DNA of 64,000 nucleotides, from contig VNKQ01000019.1 in assembly GCA_016508695.1 (NCBI GenBank), forward strand, positions 124,001 through 188,000. Reading direction: 5' to 3'. How positions within the stretch are numbered: the stretch's first letter is position 1; each line of letters begins with the position of its first letter. The notes beneath the pieces were generated by a model, which worked only from the letters and a program-made list of their open reading frames with translations, did not search any database and was not told the origin of the DNA. Of this stretch, positions 45,441 to 56,799 are shown one piece after another. The translations under genes and the position numbers were made by a program. This DNA is from Hyphodiscus hymeniophilus (lineage: Eukaryota > Ascomycota > Leotiomycetes > Helotiales > Hyphodiscaceae).

Positions 45441-45742
45441 GTTGTTGAGGTTTCGCTTTGACCCTTGAAATTCTTCTTCGAGTGTGAGAAGAGTAATGCT
45501 GGATCTCCGAAAGACAAAGGAGGGAAAAATGAAGATGAATGTGAGGCCCCAGAAGTACTTATATGTTTCTTAAATGAACGACGTAATGCCATCCTACAAC
45601 ACTCACACTCTTCTTTTTACCCCTGACATCACCGTTATTGTCTCATTTTCTCATCCATACAGTACAATAAACGAAGGTCCAGCTGTCTGCAGAAGGGGAT
45701 GTCCATGTACCCCGCACTACGGTAGGTAGCTACCTTCTTTCT

Positions 45743-46644
45743 ACCTTGTTCAGTGTTTCCAGTAGTGCAAACAGTGCGTATATTGTCAATATGGCAAGTA
45801 CTCCGTATAACTGCAGTTTGAGGTTAGCCAAACCGTACGTACTACCGATTTCTTGGTGTTATATCATATTGAGGAAATCAATACTATACCATATGATATT
45901 ATTCCCCAATATTGCGCAAAATCATACGCAAAATCGGTCCCTCAAATCGCGAATTCTCTTCTATTAACCTCAACCACTGATTCCCCCAAATTCCCCCCCG
46001 TAAAACCTATATCGATCGAATCGAGTAGGAGGTAGGGTTTTCGAACTAAGTACTCGCAGGTTTGTAGTCGGTTTCCTACACCTTTTAAACCTTCTTTTTC
46101 ATCGTTGTAAGCCATGGTACCTCCCACTTCCTTTTAAGCCACTTCCACTTGCGTCGAGGGTTAAGAACCAAGGTAGTTGCGTAAGTATGATAATTATTAT
46201 AAATAAACCAAGAGTATACTAGCGGAAAATTCTATTACGAAATTCACGAAATCATGTGACAAGCGGTAGTAATCTAGCTTGAAGTTGATACTTAAAATAC
46301 TAATTAACTACTAAAGATATAAACCTAAGATTAATAATTCGTTTGCTTTATATATCTAATATAAAGCCTCTTAAGTACAAAGTATTCTAATTATTAAATT
46401 GTAGTAATAAATAGGAATACATTTATAGTTAGATACCTTACGTGATGACCGAAAATCTGGGGCCATATTACATATATTGGCAATATCAACAACTCTATAT
46501 TATATGGTACTAAAATATAAAAATCATTACTATACGATATACTGAGTTAGAGCGCACTGCCAGTATTACTCAAAATAGCTCCGTACAATATATTGACCAT
46601 ATATTGCCCGTACAATACGTACTACTGGAAACACTGACCTTGTT
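45743..46644. mobile_element. Non-autonomous hAT-type element (MITE-like) with 8-bp target duplication
   Basis: The element is 45751-46636 (886 bp). Its ends are perfect 16-bp terminal inverted repeats, CAGTGTTTCCAGTAGT at 45751-45766 and the reverse complement at 46621-46636. It is flanked by a perfect 8-bp direct repeat ACCTTGTT at 45743-45750 and 46637-46644. Eight-base target duplication and CAG-starting ends are the signature of the hAT superfamily. The interior is very AT-rich and has no open frame of use, so it must have been moved by a transposase encoded elsewhere. The AT bias could reflect repeat-induced point mutation. Confidence 0.88.
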
Positions 46645-47018
46645 AGAATCAAAGCAGCAACTGGATGGAAGAACAGTACATAATTTGATATCTCGGTCTT
46701 TTATTTTGCACTTTTAGTTTCACCCTAAAAGAAAAAGAAAAATAAAATTATACCTAGTTCTACGCTCTTAGATAAAAGCTTACGAAGTATTCTAAAATAT
46801 AATCTTGAGAAGAAATTATCACGTGGTCACGCACTATCAACAACGCCAACTCGCGTTTACACCATCTGCACGCATCTTCACTCCAACACCATCCCACCTC
46901 AACAGTTCATATAAATTCCCCCAGACTATCACATTGCATCCACATTGCATCGAATTAATGATCCAACATTAAAGTTCATTGCGCATCTACAGCGTCGCCT
47001 CTCTTACTGCTCCTTGGC
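46645..47018. other. Promoter region of BAH-like gene
   Basis: About 370 bp, AT-rich in its first half, leading to the start of the BAH-like gene. Nothing else seen. Confidence 0.4.
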
Positions 47019-48088
47019 ATGACGGACAAACGACCTGGAACCCCTCTGGTGAAGCCCACGAAGAAGAAATCGCGAACATATTCAAAACATGACCGGTACT
47101 TCTCATTCCTGCGAAGCGCTTTCGTCTCTGACTTGCTCTTAGCCTTGGCCCGCCCGTCAAGGGTTCCTTTGCGACAACTCTTTTCGCGACCAAATTCTCT
47201 GCGATTCAGCTCCCCGCGATCAAACACTCCGTAATCAAACACTCTGCGACCAAGCTCTCCGCGGCCAAACCCTCCCCTGCACTAAATCCATCCTCTACAC
47301 GAAACCCCTCCTCAATCACGGAGCTCCGGATAAGCAAGCTTCGACCAAGCTCTTTTACGACACACAAACGGCGGGCTGGTCGAGACATCTACGAAGTTGA
47401 GGATGAAGACAGCGAAGACGAATTCTTTGACAGTATCTCTAGGCGGGGAGGCATAAGTCAAGATGGTCAAGATGTGAACGAAGATTTCGACGACAATGAA
47501 AACGAAGCCTCACACAACTTAATCAACGATGCCGGAGGAAGTCAAGACGAAGCTTCCCACATGCCCGAGCCAGAAGACGGATGGTACAGAATGACGAAGC
47601 CAGGCACTTCACAATCGAAACCCGAACCCGAACTTGGTCGGCACAATCTACGCTCCTGGTCTGCACTCAAGAAACTCGACGTCGCTGAACTTCCTTGCGG
47701 CAATCTAAAATCTCTCGAACTCAAAGTTGGCGACTTGGTCACCATCACTCTTGGCAACGGCTCGCTCGGCTACGCTTGCATATCTGAGCTCAGAGAGTAC
47801 GACAAGGATAACGACTTCATGGTAATTTTCTGGTGCTACGGCAGAGAGGAGGTCGAGAATGCCAAAACCACGGATGGTGCTACATGGCCAAAAGGCTACG
47901 AATATGTGCTGAGTAGCCATCGGGAGGTCCACAAGACGGACACGGTTGCGGGTTTTTGGAAACAACCGAAGCTGTGTCCGGATCATTTATTCATGTACAG
48001 TGCGCAGAAAGCGATAATGGTGCATGCTAATGTACGAGGTGCTAGCTGGTTAATGAAGTGGTTGGACTTAGCGTTGAAGAAGATGTGA
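47019..48088 (+). CDS. BAH-domain-like protein with pentapeptide repeat N-terminus
   Basis: A 340-residue protein from exons 47019-47095 and 47143-48088. The N-terminus is basic (KPTKKKSRTYSKHDR, a likely nuclear signal). It is followed by seven five-residue units of the type A-T/I-K-x-S, then a Ser/Pro-rich and acidic segment (EVEDEDSEDEFFDS). The C-terminal 140 residues resemble a bromo-adjacent-homology (BAH) domain: LKVGDLVTITLGNGSLGY, then VIFWCYGREEVENAK, YEYVLSSHREVHKTDTV and KLCPDHLFMY. BAH domains bind nucleosomes or partner proteins, so a chromatin role is likely but inferred. It does not look linked in function to the metabolic region on the left. Confidence 0.75.
47171..47275 (+). 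repeat. Seven 15-bp coding repeats (pentapeptide A-x-K-x-S)
   Basis: Seven consecutive 15-bp units encode ATTLF, ATKFS, AIQLP, AIKHS, VIKHS, ATKLS and AAKPS. Most DNA units start GCGA or GCG. They are imperfect, so the array is old enough to have diverged. Confidence 0.75.
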
Positions 48089-48549
48089 GGGCATCATTTC
48101 TCTTTAGGAATAGACACAGCTGTCAATCCCAAATGCAGGGGCATTACTGAACATGATAAATAATTCCTGATTCTCTGACCATCATCGTAAAACAAGAGGA
48201 GATATTCCTTTAAGGCACTACCTTAGTGCTTCCCAGGAGGATTCGTGGACATTCTTTGAACTTTAGATTTTGTCATTCATGACCCCTCTGATTATAAGAT
48301 CCGTGTAAAATGTCAATACGTTAGATATATGGCGACGACGCACCTCGCCAACGACTCGCGAACGATTCGCGAACGGGTTTCAGTACTCATCTCGCTTAAA
48401 ACTAGCTCGTCAGACCTTGAGGTAAACAACATCCGGCAAGAGCCAAAGTGTCAACCATCTCTTCCCATACAGCGGAGAGAAATCCTCCTGAGATGAGCGA
48501 TAAAGGATAACAAAAATAACCTCATCTCAGTCTCAGTCTCATACTCGGA
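48089..48549. other. Intergenic, nothing seen
   Basis: About 460 bp between two tandem plus-strand genes. CTCGCCAACGACTCGCGAACGATTCGCGAACG near 48346-48376 is a short GCGAACGA direct repeat. No gene. Confidence 0.4.
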
Positions 48550-50303
48550 ATGGCAGCAATCCGGTACCCCGCATGCGCCTGCCACCCCACCGACCTCAGC
48601 GACCTCCCAAACACCAACACCGGCATTACTCTGAGCTATGGATCATGTGCACGAAACTGCGTGTTCTGTGGACGAACTTTCACCAGAGCTCCTAATGTAA
48701 GGAGACATATGGCAGAGTGTGAGAGCGCGTCGTTTGTAAGGGTCGTTCAGCAGATGTCTGGAAGGGTTACGAGTAGAGGACACTCGTGGCGCTTCAGGGG
48801 TAATGAGTGGTTTGAGAATGGAGAGCAAGGTTTTCGAAACGAGAGATTACCAGCAGCTTATTTAAGTATTTCACAACCTACAAAATTGCCATCACGGGCC
48901 GCTGGAATGCCATCTCTAGGACCTCGGTATGCAGTCCCGTTACTTGGCTTGGAAAAAGATCATGCTGGAACTACGATTACTTCAGGAGCACCAAACAGTC
49001 AATCCGAACAAGAACTCAGTCTTACCTCCAGTATTCCAGGAGAAGCATGTAGTGATGCGGGAGCACGGCAGCAATTTGACCCAAAGATCTTTTGGGTTCC
49101 GATGAGCTTGAACTTTAGAAATGGATATTTGCGCCAGGAAATAGCAAACATGCGAAGCTTACGGATTGGCTTTACCCTTACGTGGAAGGAACTCCAAGCA
49201 AGACTTCCATGGTTCGATGCAACGGAGCTCAAGAGCATCAGACGCGAGCTGGGTAGCGAATTCATCAGCGATGGTCACCGACCCGACCTTCATCAGGGGG
49301 TTGTCACGATGCAAATCTTACGTCATGTTAGTCAATTAGAAGTCAAGGTTCAGAGCTGGGCCAATTTCTGGACAGACTTCGTCACACAGAACGAGAGCAA
49401 TGTTGTCGACTTGATGTTTGGCGGTAAACCGATGGTAGTTCTTTTGCACTGGACCCAGGTCGAGTCATGGGAGGAGGACGAAATGCAGCAATTCTACTGG
49501 CGCCTCGAACGACTGCGAGCCAAGTATGGGGTATCAGTCAGGTGCATTCCTAGTCAGACGGAAGCATTGCAGGCCCGAGGGAAGACTGGAGACCTTAGAG
49601 CACTGGACGACATCGCACGAAAGAAGAACCAATTCCGTCCTATCACTTGCTATCCATGGCCAAAAGAAGATTGCTGTCTTCAAGAAGAAGAGACGACGGT
49701 CCATAAGCGACAGGACAGCTGCGGAAGTCTGCACGTGGTAATCAAGACGAAGGATCAGCGAAATAACTTGAGCTGCTCAGCAAATAAGACGAGCTCCAGA
49801 GGTCGTAAAGAGAATGGCCCGCTGTGGTTCCACCAGGAGTTTGTCGACACGTTCAAAAAGATGGGGAGTTCCGAGTCTTTATCTGTACAGAATCTAACAT
49901 CAAAGGAATCCGTGGTCTGAGTGGGAAGGTAGTCGGCGCTGCGCATACGATGTGGAAAGACAACGCCGTTCTGTACGTCGAAGGAGTCAATCACACAAAG
50001 TTCAAGGATCTCGGGTGCCCTCACCTAACGCGGAAGGACCTGGAGGATTTTTGCCTGAGCACGTTCGAGGAACTACGGAGGAGGCGGGATTGGGAGGAGA
50101 GATGGGGATCGTTGGAGGTAGGGCTCCGCTTGGATGTTGGTCTCTCTTCACTCAGCGAAGGGAAATTCTGGGTTGTGGAGGCTACACGGTGGTATTCTGC
50201 AGACTTCTTCTCGGAGGACATTCACGCAGAACCTAAATATGTGATGTGTGAAGAGTTTGCGAATTCATTGGATGGGTATCTTAGAAGGCTAAGTCCGAAT
50301 TGA
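48550..50303 (+). CDS. C2HC zinc-finger protein of unknown function, with a frameshift near 49857
   Basis: A frame from the ATG at 48550 runs to 49920, and an overlapping frame continues the same protein to 50303. The N-terminus has a single finger CVFCGRTFTRAPNVRRHMAEC, with the last ligand Cys instead of His. The rest has no family I recognise. The two frames join naturally at the A5 run near 49853-49858 (FVDTFKK then DGEFRVFICTES), where one additional A would keep a single frame. No intron of normal size explains the switch. Either this is a homopolymer sequencing error or the allele is truncated after residue 456. If one gene, the product would be about 580 residues with an acidic, Trp-rich C-terminus. 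Function unknown; the finger suggests nucleic-acid or protein binding. Confidence 0.6.
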
Positions 50304-51348
50304 CAAACTTGTTCTCGAGACATTTCTTTCCTTAGCTCGAAATCGTTGAAAGAGAGCATGAATTTCTGCGGAGCATGCGAACATCCTGAAGTCTAAATGT
50401 TTCTCGTGTCCAGGGGATCTGTATCGATATCATCTTGACAGAGTATCCACAAACGGCTGGGTCATATGATTCGCTATTTCGGCTTCAGCAGTTGTTGTGT
50501 TTCTTCTCCCGCGTCTTAAGTATCATGTTTGAATTGCTTAACAATTAGCTGCTTTCGTATTAAAAAGTTGGGTGACATCCGCTGTTTAGCCACAGTCAGC
50601 TCTACTTGTTTTACTGTACATTCTCTTTTAGGAAAGGCTCACCAGCATAGGAGTACACGTTACAGTTCATTCCGTCAGCTGCGAGCTGGCCCGCCTTCTT
50701 CAAGGCCAACTTTGAGAACACATACCACGCTATACAACCAAATGCAATAGACGCCGCCTTTTATTATGAATGACCTTTGAAATAAAAGATGTGTACATTC
50801 GAATACTAATCATTCTATCATTATCGCAAGAGAGCAAGGCTTGCCAGCTTGCAGCTGAAGGCCTCATGAATCGTCTTTTACACGTAAAACACTGGCTGAG
50901 ACAATGTGGCCTAATAGGGTTGCCCCAACTCAATAGTTTCTATGATGAAGCAACGAGACCAGGCTACCACCTGCATGGCCGAGCCGTCTCGAACCACATT
51001 TGCCAGTGCTGGGATCAAAATTGGGTTCGGATTTGAATATCCGATTAGGCCTCAAGATCGATAGCGTGGGAATCCAAATGCCTGGCGACGATGGTAAGGG
51101 TATATGCCTAATATTACGAATCTGCTTAGATTCTGCCTCGTGGTCTGAAAGCATGCTGTGTAACGTCAAGTGAGCGAATCACATTTCGACTATCGAGCCA
51201 CCAGAAAGAGGCAACTTGCGCAGGAAACCTGTTTTGCACCTGTCCCGGTCCCGGCAGCCTAGATCAGCGGTCGGAATCATGTCTTTGCCCTCTTTTGCTA
51301 TCAACAAAAGTCATAATTTGGTGCTGAGTACAACTTCTACATACTGCT
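50304..51348. other. Intergenic, no gene seen
   Basis: About 1.05 kb between two plus-strand genes. Short frames on both strands lack family features. Confidence 0.5.
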
Positions 51349-53436
51349 ATGCCAGGACTTTTCTCAAAGCTTCGCGGGAATCGAAATGAGGATAAAAATG
51401 TCTCTCCGTCAGTATTGCCGACATCATCATCAGCAGGATCGACGAGACCAATTAGACCGCCGACTCCCGTAGGACAAAATCCCCTTTTCGTGAACTTCGA
51501 AGCTCATGGGATTAGCCTGATACTCTAGGAATCCACATTTTGTACCAGCCTCCAGCCGAAACTCCTATTGAACTAGAGCAAGTATCGAAGCATTGGTCTT
51601 TGATCAACGCGACTAATGTTGGACAGCATCATAGCAATCCATGGCCTTAGTGGGGATTCATTTACGACTTGGACCCATAAGAACAAGATCCTGTGGCTAC
51701 GAGACTTACTTCCTTACGACCTCAAGGATGTCAGTTCTTCGGCCCGCATCATGACATACGGGTACGATGTAGGGATGTTTGGGAAAGCTAGAACTTCGAG
51801 GGTTTTTGACTTTGCTGGTAATATGCTCAGTTCCATCAAAGACAAGAGAACAGGCGATGCAGTAAGATGAGCCGCTATCGCCGTGCGAAGAGCCCGGCGT
51901 TGCTAACACCTCGCAGAAACATCGACCTTTGATATTTTTGGCTCACAGCCTTGGAGGCATTGTCTTGAAACAGGTTGGCTCTCATTTCGCGATTGACTTG
52001 CTCAAATGCTCATTTACCTAGGCATTGATTATCGCATGGCATAGATCTACGCTGTGGGCCGACCTGCGCTGCAGCGTTCGCCATATCATCTTTTTCGGTA
52101 CCCCACATCACGGCACTGTCTCAGTTGTGAATCTCGTGCGAGGGGTTGGGTCTTCAGCTCTGGGGGTAGCTTCTGACAGCGTCTTGAGAGATCTCGAGCT
52201 CTGGAGTGGCCCCTCGATGCAAGTAAATGCAAGCTTCATTGATGATGTGGCAAGCAATTTCACTTGGACTACGGTTGTTGAGAATGAAGATTTGGTGCTT
52301 GGAAACAGAGTAGGTTGTTGGTTCATATTATGGTCTGAGCAGAAGCTGAATATTCCAAGATGGTACATCAGGGTTCTGCAGTTCTTCTACAAAGTCAAGA
52401 AACAGTCATTATTCTCGATGCAGATCACAACGGGATCTGTAAGTATCCGAGTGCCCAAGACAACAAATACAGGACCATATCTGGTCGGATCATGGCGGAG
52501 GTATCTTTGCTTTATGATCCAGAGGCGTTGAGAAACCATGAAGCACGGGCTCAGGCACTCCTACAGTCAGCGCACCCCCCTACCGCAATTCCCTGATATA
52601 AACAGATATGCAAACCCCTTCAAACCCAGCCACGTCTTGACCTCTGACCCAGATCTACCGAGAAGCTCATTGATGAAGGTAACTCCTGGTTATCTTCGAA
52701 CCCGCGGACTCTGGATCACCTTAGATACGCCGGAGAATGCTTTGACAAAGTGCTGTTAAATGCACGAGAATCCCAAGATCCTAAGATCTTCCTGCGAGCG
52801 TATCGTGGATTGCATCACCTTGAGCTGGAAAAGACCCATCTTCACGGGCAAGGATTGGAGTATGAATCGCATCTTGAATTAGCTCGGAAATACTGCGACC
52901 AAGTGACTGAAGTGGTAAGAACAGCTCGAGCTGTGTTGGGTCAGGGCAATTTAAGCAAGGTACAGTTTGACAGGGCTTGTATCACTAAACGCGAGGGGAG
53001 ACTGAAACAACGTCGTTCAAGAGCATCGTCATCCACGCCGGCGGAAATATGGAACCAAGCTTTCAATGAGTTCAATCGTATCGCCATTGATCTTGGTAAG
53101 GTCGGAAAACTTCCAATTGATTTGTTGAACTTGAGGGCGCGTGCTTTATATGAAGCCGGTCGTATGGCGGCTGAAATACAAAGCACGTCGTCGTCTTCGC
53201 AGGAACTGGGGGCGATTGCCGAGGAGAGTTCTACTCAGAATCATCGATTGAGCGGAGAGACGCTGTTGTCGGTCCCAGATCCTTCCGGTTTCTACCGGGA
53301 GGCGAAAAGGATTGTGGAGAGGTTTAGGCAAGAGACTGATCTCACTGAGGTACAAGTTTCAGACCTGGATGGTCTGAAACATGTTGAAGAACAGATACAC
53401 TTCAGCCTCTCAAGAGACACGGCCAAAGAAAGTTGA
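51349..53436 (+). CDS. SesB-like alpha/beta-hydrolase (DUF676-type) with helical C-terminus
   Basis: A 583-residue model from seven exons: 51349-51468, 51516-51577, 51627-51861, 51917-51973, 52022-52309, 52360-52565 and 52653-53436. The N-terminal hydrolase domain shows IIAIHGLSGDSFTTWTH, RIMTYGYD, the nucleophile elbow FLAHSLGGIVLKQ, FFGTPHHG and the late DHNGICKYP. This is the pattern of SesB-like esterase domains found at the N-terminus of fungal NLR-like and heterokaryon-incompatibility proteins. No NACHT or NB-ARC ATPase follows; instead there are about 260 helical residues that may be degenerate TPRs. Intron 2 uses a GC-AG donor (A|GCAAGT) and is needed to join the hydrolase start in frame. 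The last intron (GTCAGC donor) is the weakest join, and a stop at 52594-52596 would otherwise end the protein. Role in self/non-self response is inference. Confidence 0.75.
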
Positions 53437-53591
53437 AATAGTTTGTTGGAATTATGTCGTTATTGGTTATGATACATACGCGGAAATAAAGAAATGAAAT
53501 CGGTTCAATTCCATTGAGTATAGCTCCCCAGAAGTTGAATCGCAAATCCCATATCATCCTGCAAACACTCAATTATTGAACTTGAAATTTG

Positions 53592-54927
53592 TTACACCCT
53601 ATCAGGCCGCAATGGACCACTCGAACCCGTAACTGCAGACTCCCGACGCGAGCCTCGCCCCACCTCACTGTATGTAGGAGGATTAGAATTGTGTACTGCA
53701 GAATTGGAACTCTGCGAAACAGGTGTACCTGCTCCAGGAGACATGGGCGGTGAAAAGCGGTCCATCTCGTATGCAGGATTTATGACTTTGCGTCGGTGGC
53801 GATCGCGGATTTTGCGGCTCAAGAGGACGAGACGGTAGACGATAAATCCCAGGATGACAACTCCAGCGACCGAGCCTACCACAGTACCCGCAAGCTCTCC
53901 TTTACTCAGCTTCTTGTGAGACGGACTCGAGCTCACAGTAGGACTTGAAGCAGAAGTTGAGGTTTGTGAGACTTGGGACGGGGTTGAGGTCGCTCTAGAG
54001 GAACTCGTTAGGACCGCAGCTGAACTAGTCTTCGAGTTGGAAGAGCTTTTAGAGGATGTGGAGGAGCTGGCAAGTGGTGTGGAGCTTGATGGAGTAGAGC
54101 TCGCCGAGGAAGAAATTGACGATGTTGATAGGCCTGGTGAAAGGCTAGAAGAGGTCGTTTGCACTAGAGTGCTAGATGTTGGTGACACTTGGCAGAGCGG
54201 TCACATCAGCGTTAGAATTCTTGGCCAGGCACCTCGAATTTGAGCGAAGATTGGCAACTTTGTGTGGAAAGAAACTTCAATCATCACACCGCAAAAGGAT
54301 TCAAAGGACTAACCTACAGAGTTTGCATCTGAGCTCGACACCGGAGTAGATGTTGCAGGCGATGAAGATGCACTTGTGTCCACAGCTTGATTGGCATGTA
54401 GGAGGGCAGTAATGACGGTCGATGCCGGAGCACAGAACAACGAAGTCAACGGACTTGCTGCACCTGTAGAGAAGTATCGCTGATACGTTGCGCAGAACGG
54501 TGCGTCAGCTCCACTGAATGTCAGATATCAGCTTCTGACGGCTACGTGGCGATAGTTCCCTGTACCAATTCAAGCATTGCGTATATATCTCACTACATAT
54601 TTGCCCTAGGGTTGGTTCTCCCCAGTCTGCGCAAGTGTGCCAGTCGCTTGTACAGCTTCCGAAGCTATCGCAGCAACCAAAAAAGCTGGCGGCGTCTGCG
54701 TTGATGGAGCAGCTGTAGCTGCTCCCGCAGGTGAGTGGAGAGTCTGGAGATCATTATTTTAGCAGATGTCTCATTGCACAGCTGCACGGTGTATTTATGT
54801 TAGGTTCGGAGGGGCTCTCACTTATTTGGCCACTTATATAGCCACAGGTCTGAACAGCGCCGGTTTGTCTTCGAGCAAGATCAGGGGCTGGGGTAATCTT
54901 CGCAGTCATGAGCACCACGGGCTCCAT
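53592..54927 (-). CDS. Ser/Thr-rich single-span cell-surface protein with Cys-rich ectodomain
   Basis: A 359-residue model from exons 54927-54822, 54743-54566, 54513-54314 and 54187-53592. The ectodomain has a Cys-rich block (TCGYISGQ, PLTCGSS, FGCCDSFGSC, CADW, CLNC, PFCATYQ) common in fungal wall-associated proteins. It is followed by about 110 residues of Ser/Thr/Pro that would be heavily O-glycosylated. One transmembrane helix (GTVVGSVAGVVILGFIVYRLV) follows, then a basic stop-transfer RKIRDRHRRK and a Pro/Ser-rich tail. The layout resembles wall-stress sensors of the Mid2/Wsc type without proving it. The first ATG in frame gives no signal peptide, so an upstream exon is probably missing from this model. 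Confidence 0.75.
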
Positions 54928-56799
54928 GTTTTGCTGGTTTGCTGGTAGAAGATTTGGATTGGAAGGCGAATAATTTCGTGAACCAACTTCGTTGATCTTG
55001 ACCTTCCTTTGTAAGGGATCATCTGTGGACTGTGGTTGAGGAAGCAAAAGGGGATTCGAAGGCGAGCGCGAATGTGCAAACCTCTGCCAGGGCAAAGAAT
55101 TGCCTTAGGGGAGCCTCGTATGTAAATAATAGTGCATGATCGAGCTCCGCGTTGGTGGCTGAGAGATATTCTGCTGAGAGTGCAACCACAAGGGTTGCTA
55201 ATCCACAGATGTCCACCGCGAGGGGTGCAAAAAAGCAATATGGATTCTCGGCGGCAGCCTTCGTCTAGATTGGTGTCACAGTGGCGACGAGCCTGACTGG
55301 CAGCGACATCGCAGGCACACTTGCGCGTTTGCGAGACTCTGTACGACCTCAATGACTTTCTCTCATCTCAGAGACCAAGAGGTATTCACGTACGCATTGC
55401 ATCATGCAGACATATTTTTCCTGTACTCCAGTTTTAGCACAAGGTTCAGGTGATTGAAAATGTTCAATCGGCCTTCATGTCCACAAACTGTTGTGATGTT
55501 GCGAGCCAATTTAAGCACAGCCACCATTACGAAAAAGATATGTTTCCCGCGTTCAGCTGGGACAACATGTTTCGCAAGGTCAATTGGTTGGTTAACCCAG
55601 TATGATTGGGCGTATCAACATCGAATTTAAAGGGGTGTTGAAAGGGAACATGTTAGTAATGGCAGACAGCACGTTAGCCTCGGGCGATCCGATCGCCTGA
55701 GCACCTGGGGCTTTAGCGCAAGGCGATTCAGCAATTTATTAGCAAAATGCGCATCTTATGAAAGGCACCTGAATAGTTCAATAGTCTCAGAGCAAAGAGC
55801 AAAAAATATACCAAATACTTTGTAATTTATTTCCTTTCAAATGTCATTGAAAGTTCTTGAACTCAACATATTTTGTATACAATATATTCTTTACTCCATG
55901 CTAATATAAAATTGCTTGTGAAAACTACGAAGACGTTTTGAAAATTTCTTCAACGATTTTTAATAAACTTAAATCAAATAATTTAATCCTGATTTAAATA
56001 AACTTCATCCAGTCTGTAAAATTCAGTTTCAATAAGAGTTAGCTCACGTTTATAATGTTTTAGATTCAGTCTTTGCTTGTACCGTAGATGCTGAAGCCTG
56101 AGAAGGTGCTCTTTTGCCCACACATTATTGCTGATATAGCTTTTGAATGGCAATTCATAGCTCCACTTAGAAAGCCAATATCTAGGGTCGCTCTACCAAA
56201 TTATCGCTTAAAGTTATTGATTCCTGAGTCGAGGTTCGATTGCAAGGTCACTGAAGCTGCGAGAACGAAATAGTTGCCACTAAGTATCGATATGAAGTGG
56301 CTACAATAGTCTGCTACTTTTGACGAGTAACTCGCAAATTCTGTATCAACCTGTAAAGCTGCATCTTCCATACCAGGGACGTGATCGGTCGCGATCTGCA
56401 TCTCAATCAATAAAGAAGAGCACTTTACGCTGCACTTCATCGAAGCTCATTAGTTGTCAGCTGCTGGGTGATTCAAGGGAAGCTATTGCAGTTGTCTGGG
56501 CGATGGTGGCTTCCATTCGAGCGACTGGTGCTAGAATGAAATTGTTTCCCTATGCTAAGTTTCTCTCATTACGGATGGCAATGGTCTAAGTTACGGTCAG
56601 GAGAGTTCCAGGAGAAATGGGGCTATGATCTGATGATTGCTAGTTCAGTATTATCTATAGAACATAAAGCAAAAGCTTTGGCAAGTCCTCCTTTCTTTCC
56701 AGCAATATATCGATGTGTATAGTCCCCAGAAAGCAACGCATAAACTTTTCCTTCAGCAAAGTTCATCTTACATTTCCCTATCCGAAGGAACAGCTGCCA
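54928..56799. other. Intergenic, possible missing first exon and AT-rich stretch
   Basis: About 1.9 kb. The part next to 54927 may hold a signal-peptide exon of the surface-protein gene, but no ATG-started hydrophobic peptide could be identified. A short inverted repeat GGCGAT-CCG-ATCGCC lies near 55683. From about 55800 to 56080 the DNA is strongly AT-rich. No other gene supported. Confidence 0.4.

Noticed and set aside
52360..52596. Ending the SesB-like gene at the stop at 52594-52596
   Set aside because: A splice from 52565 to 52653 keeps frame and connects to a long protein-like exon with no credible start of its own. The join is less certain than the others, and this is stated in the entry.
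54928..55216. Candidate signal-peptide exon for the surface protein (hydrophobic frame ending at 55216)
   Set aside because: The hydrophobic frame begins with GTG, not ATG, and no clear donor joins it to 54927 in frame.
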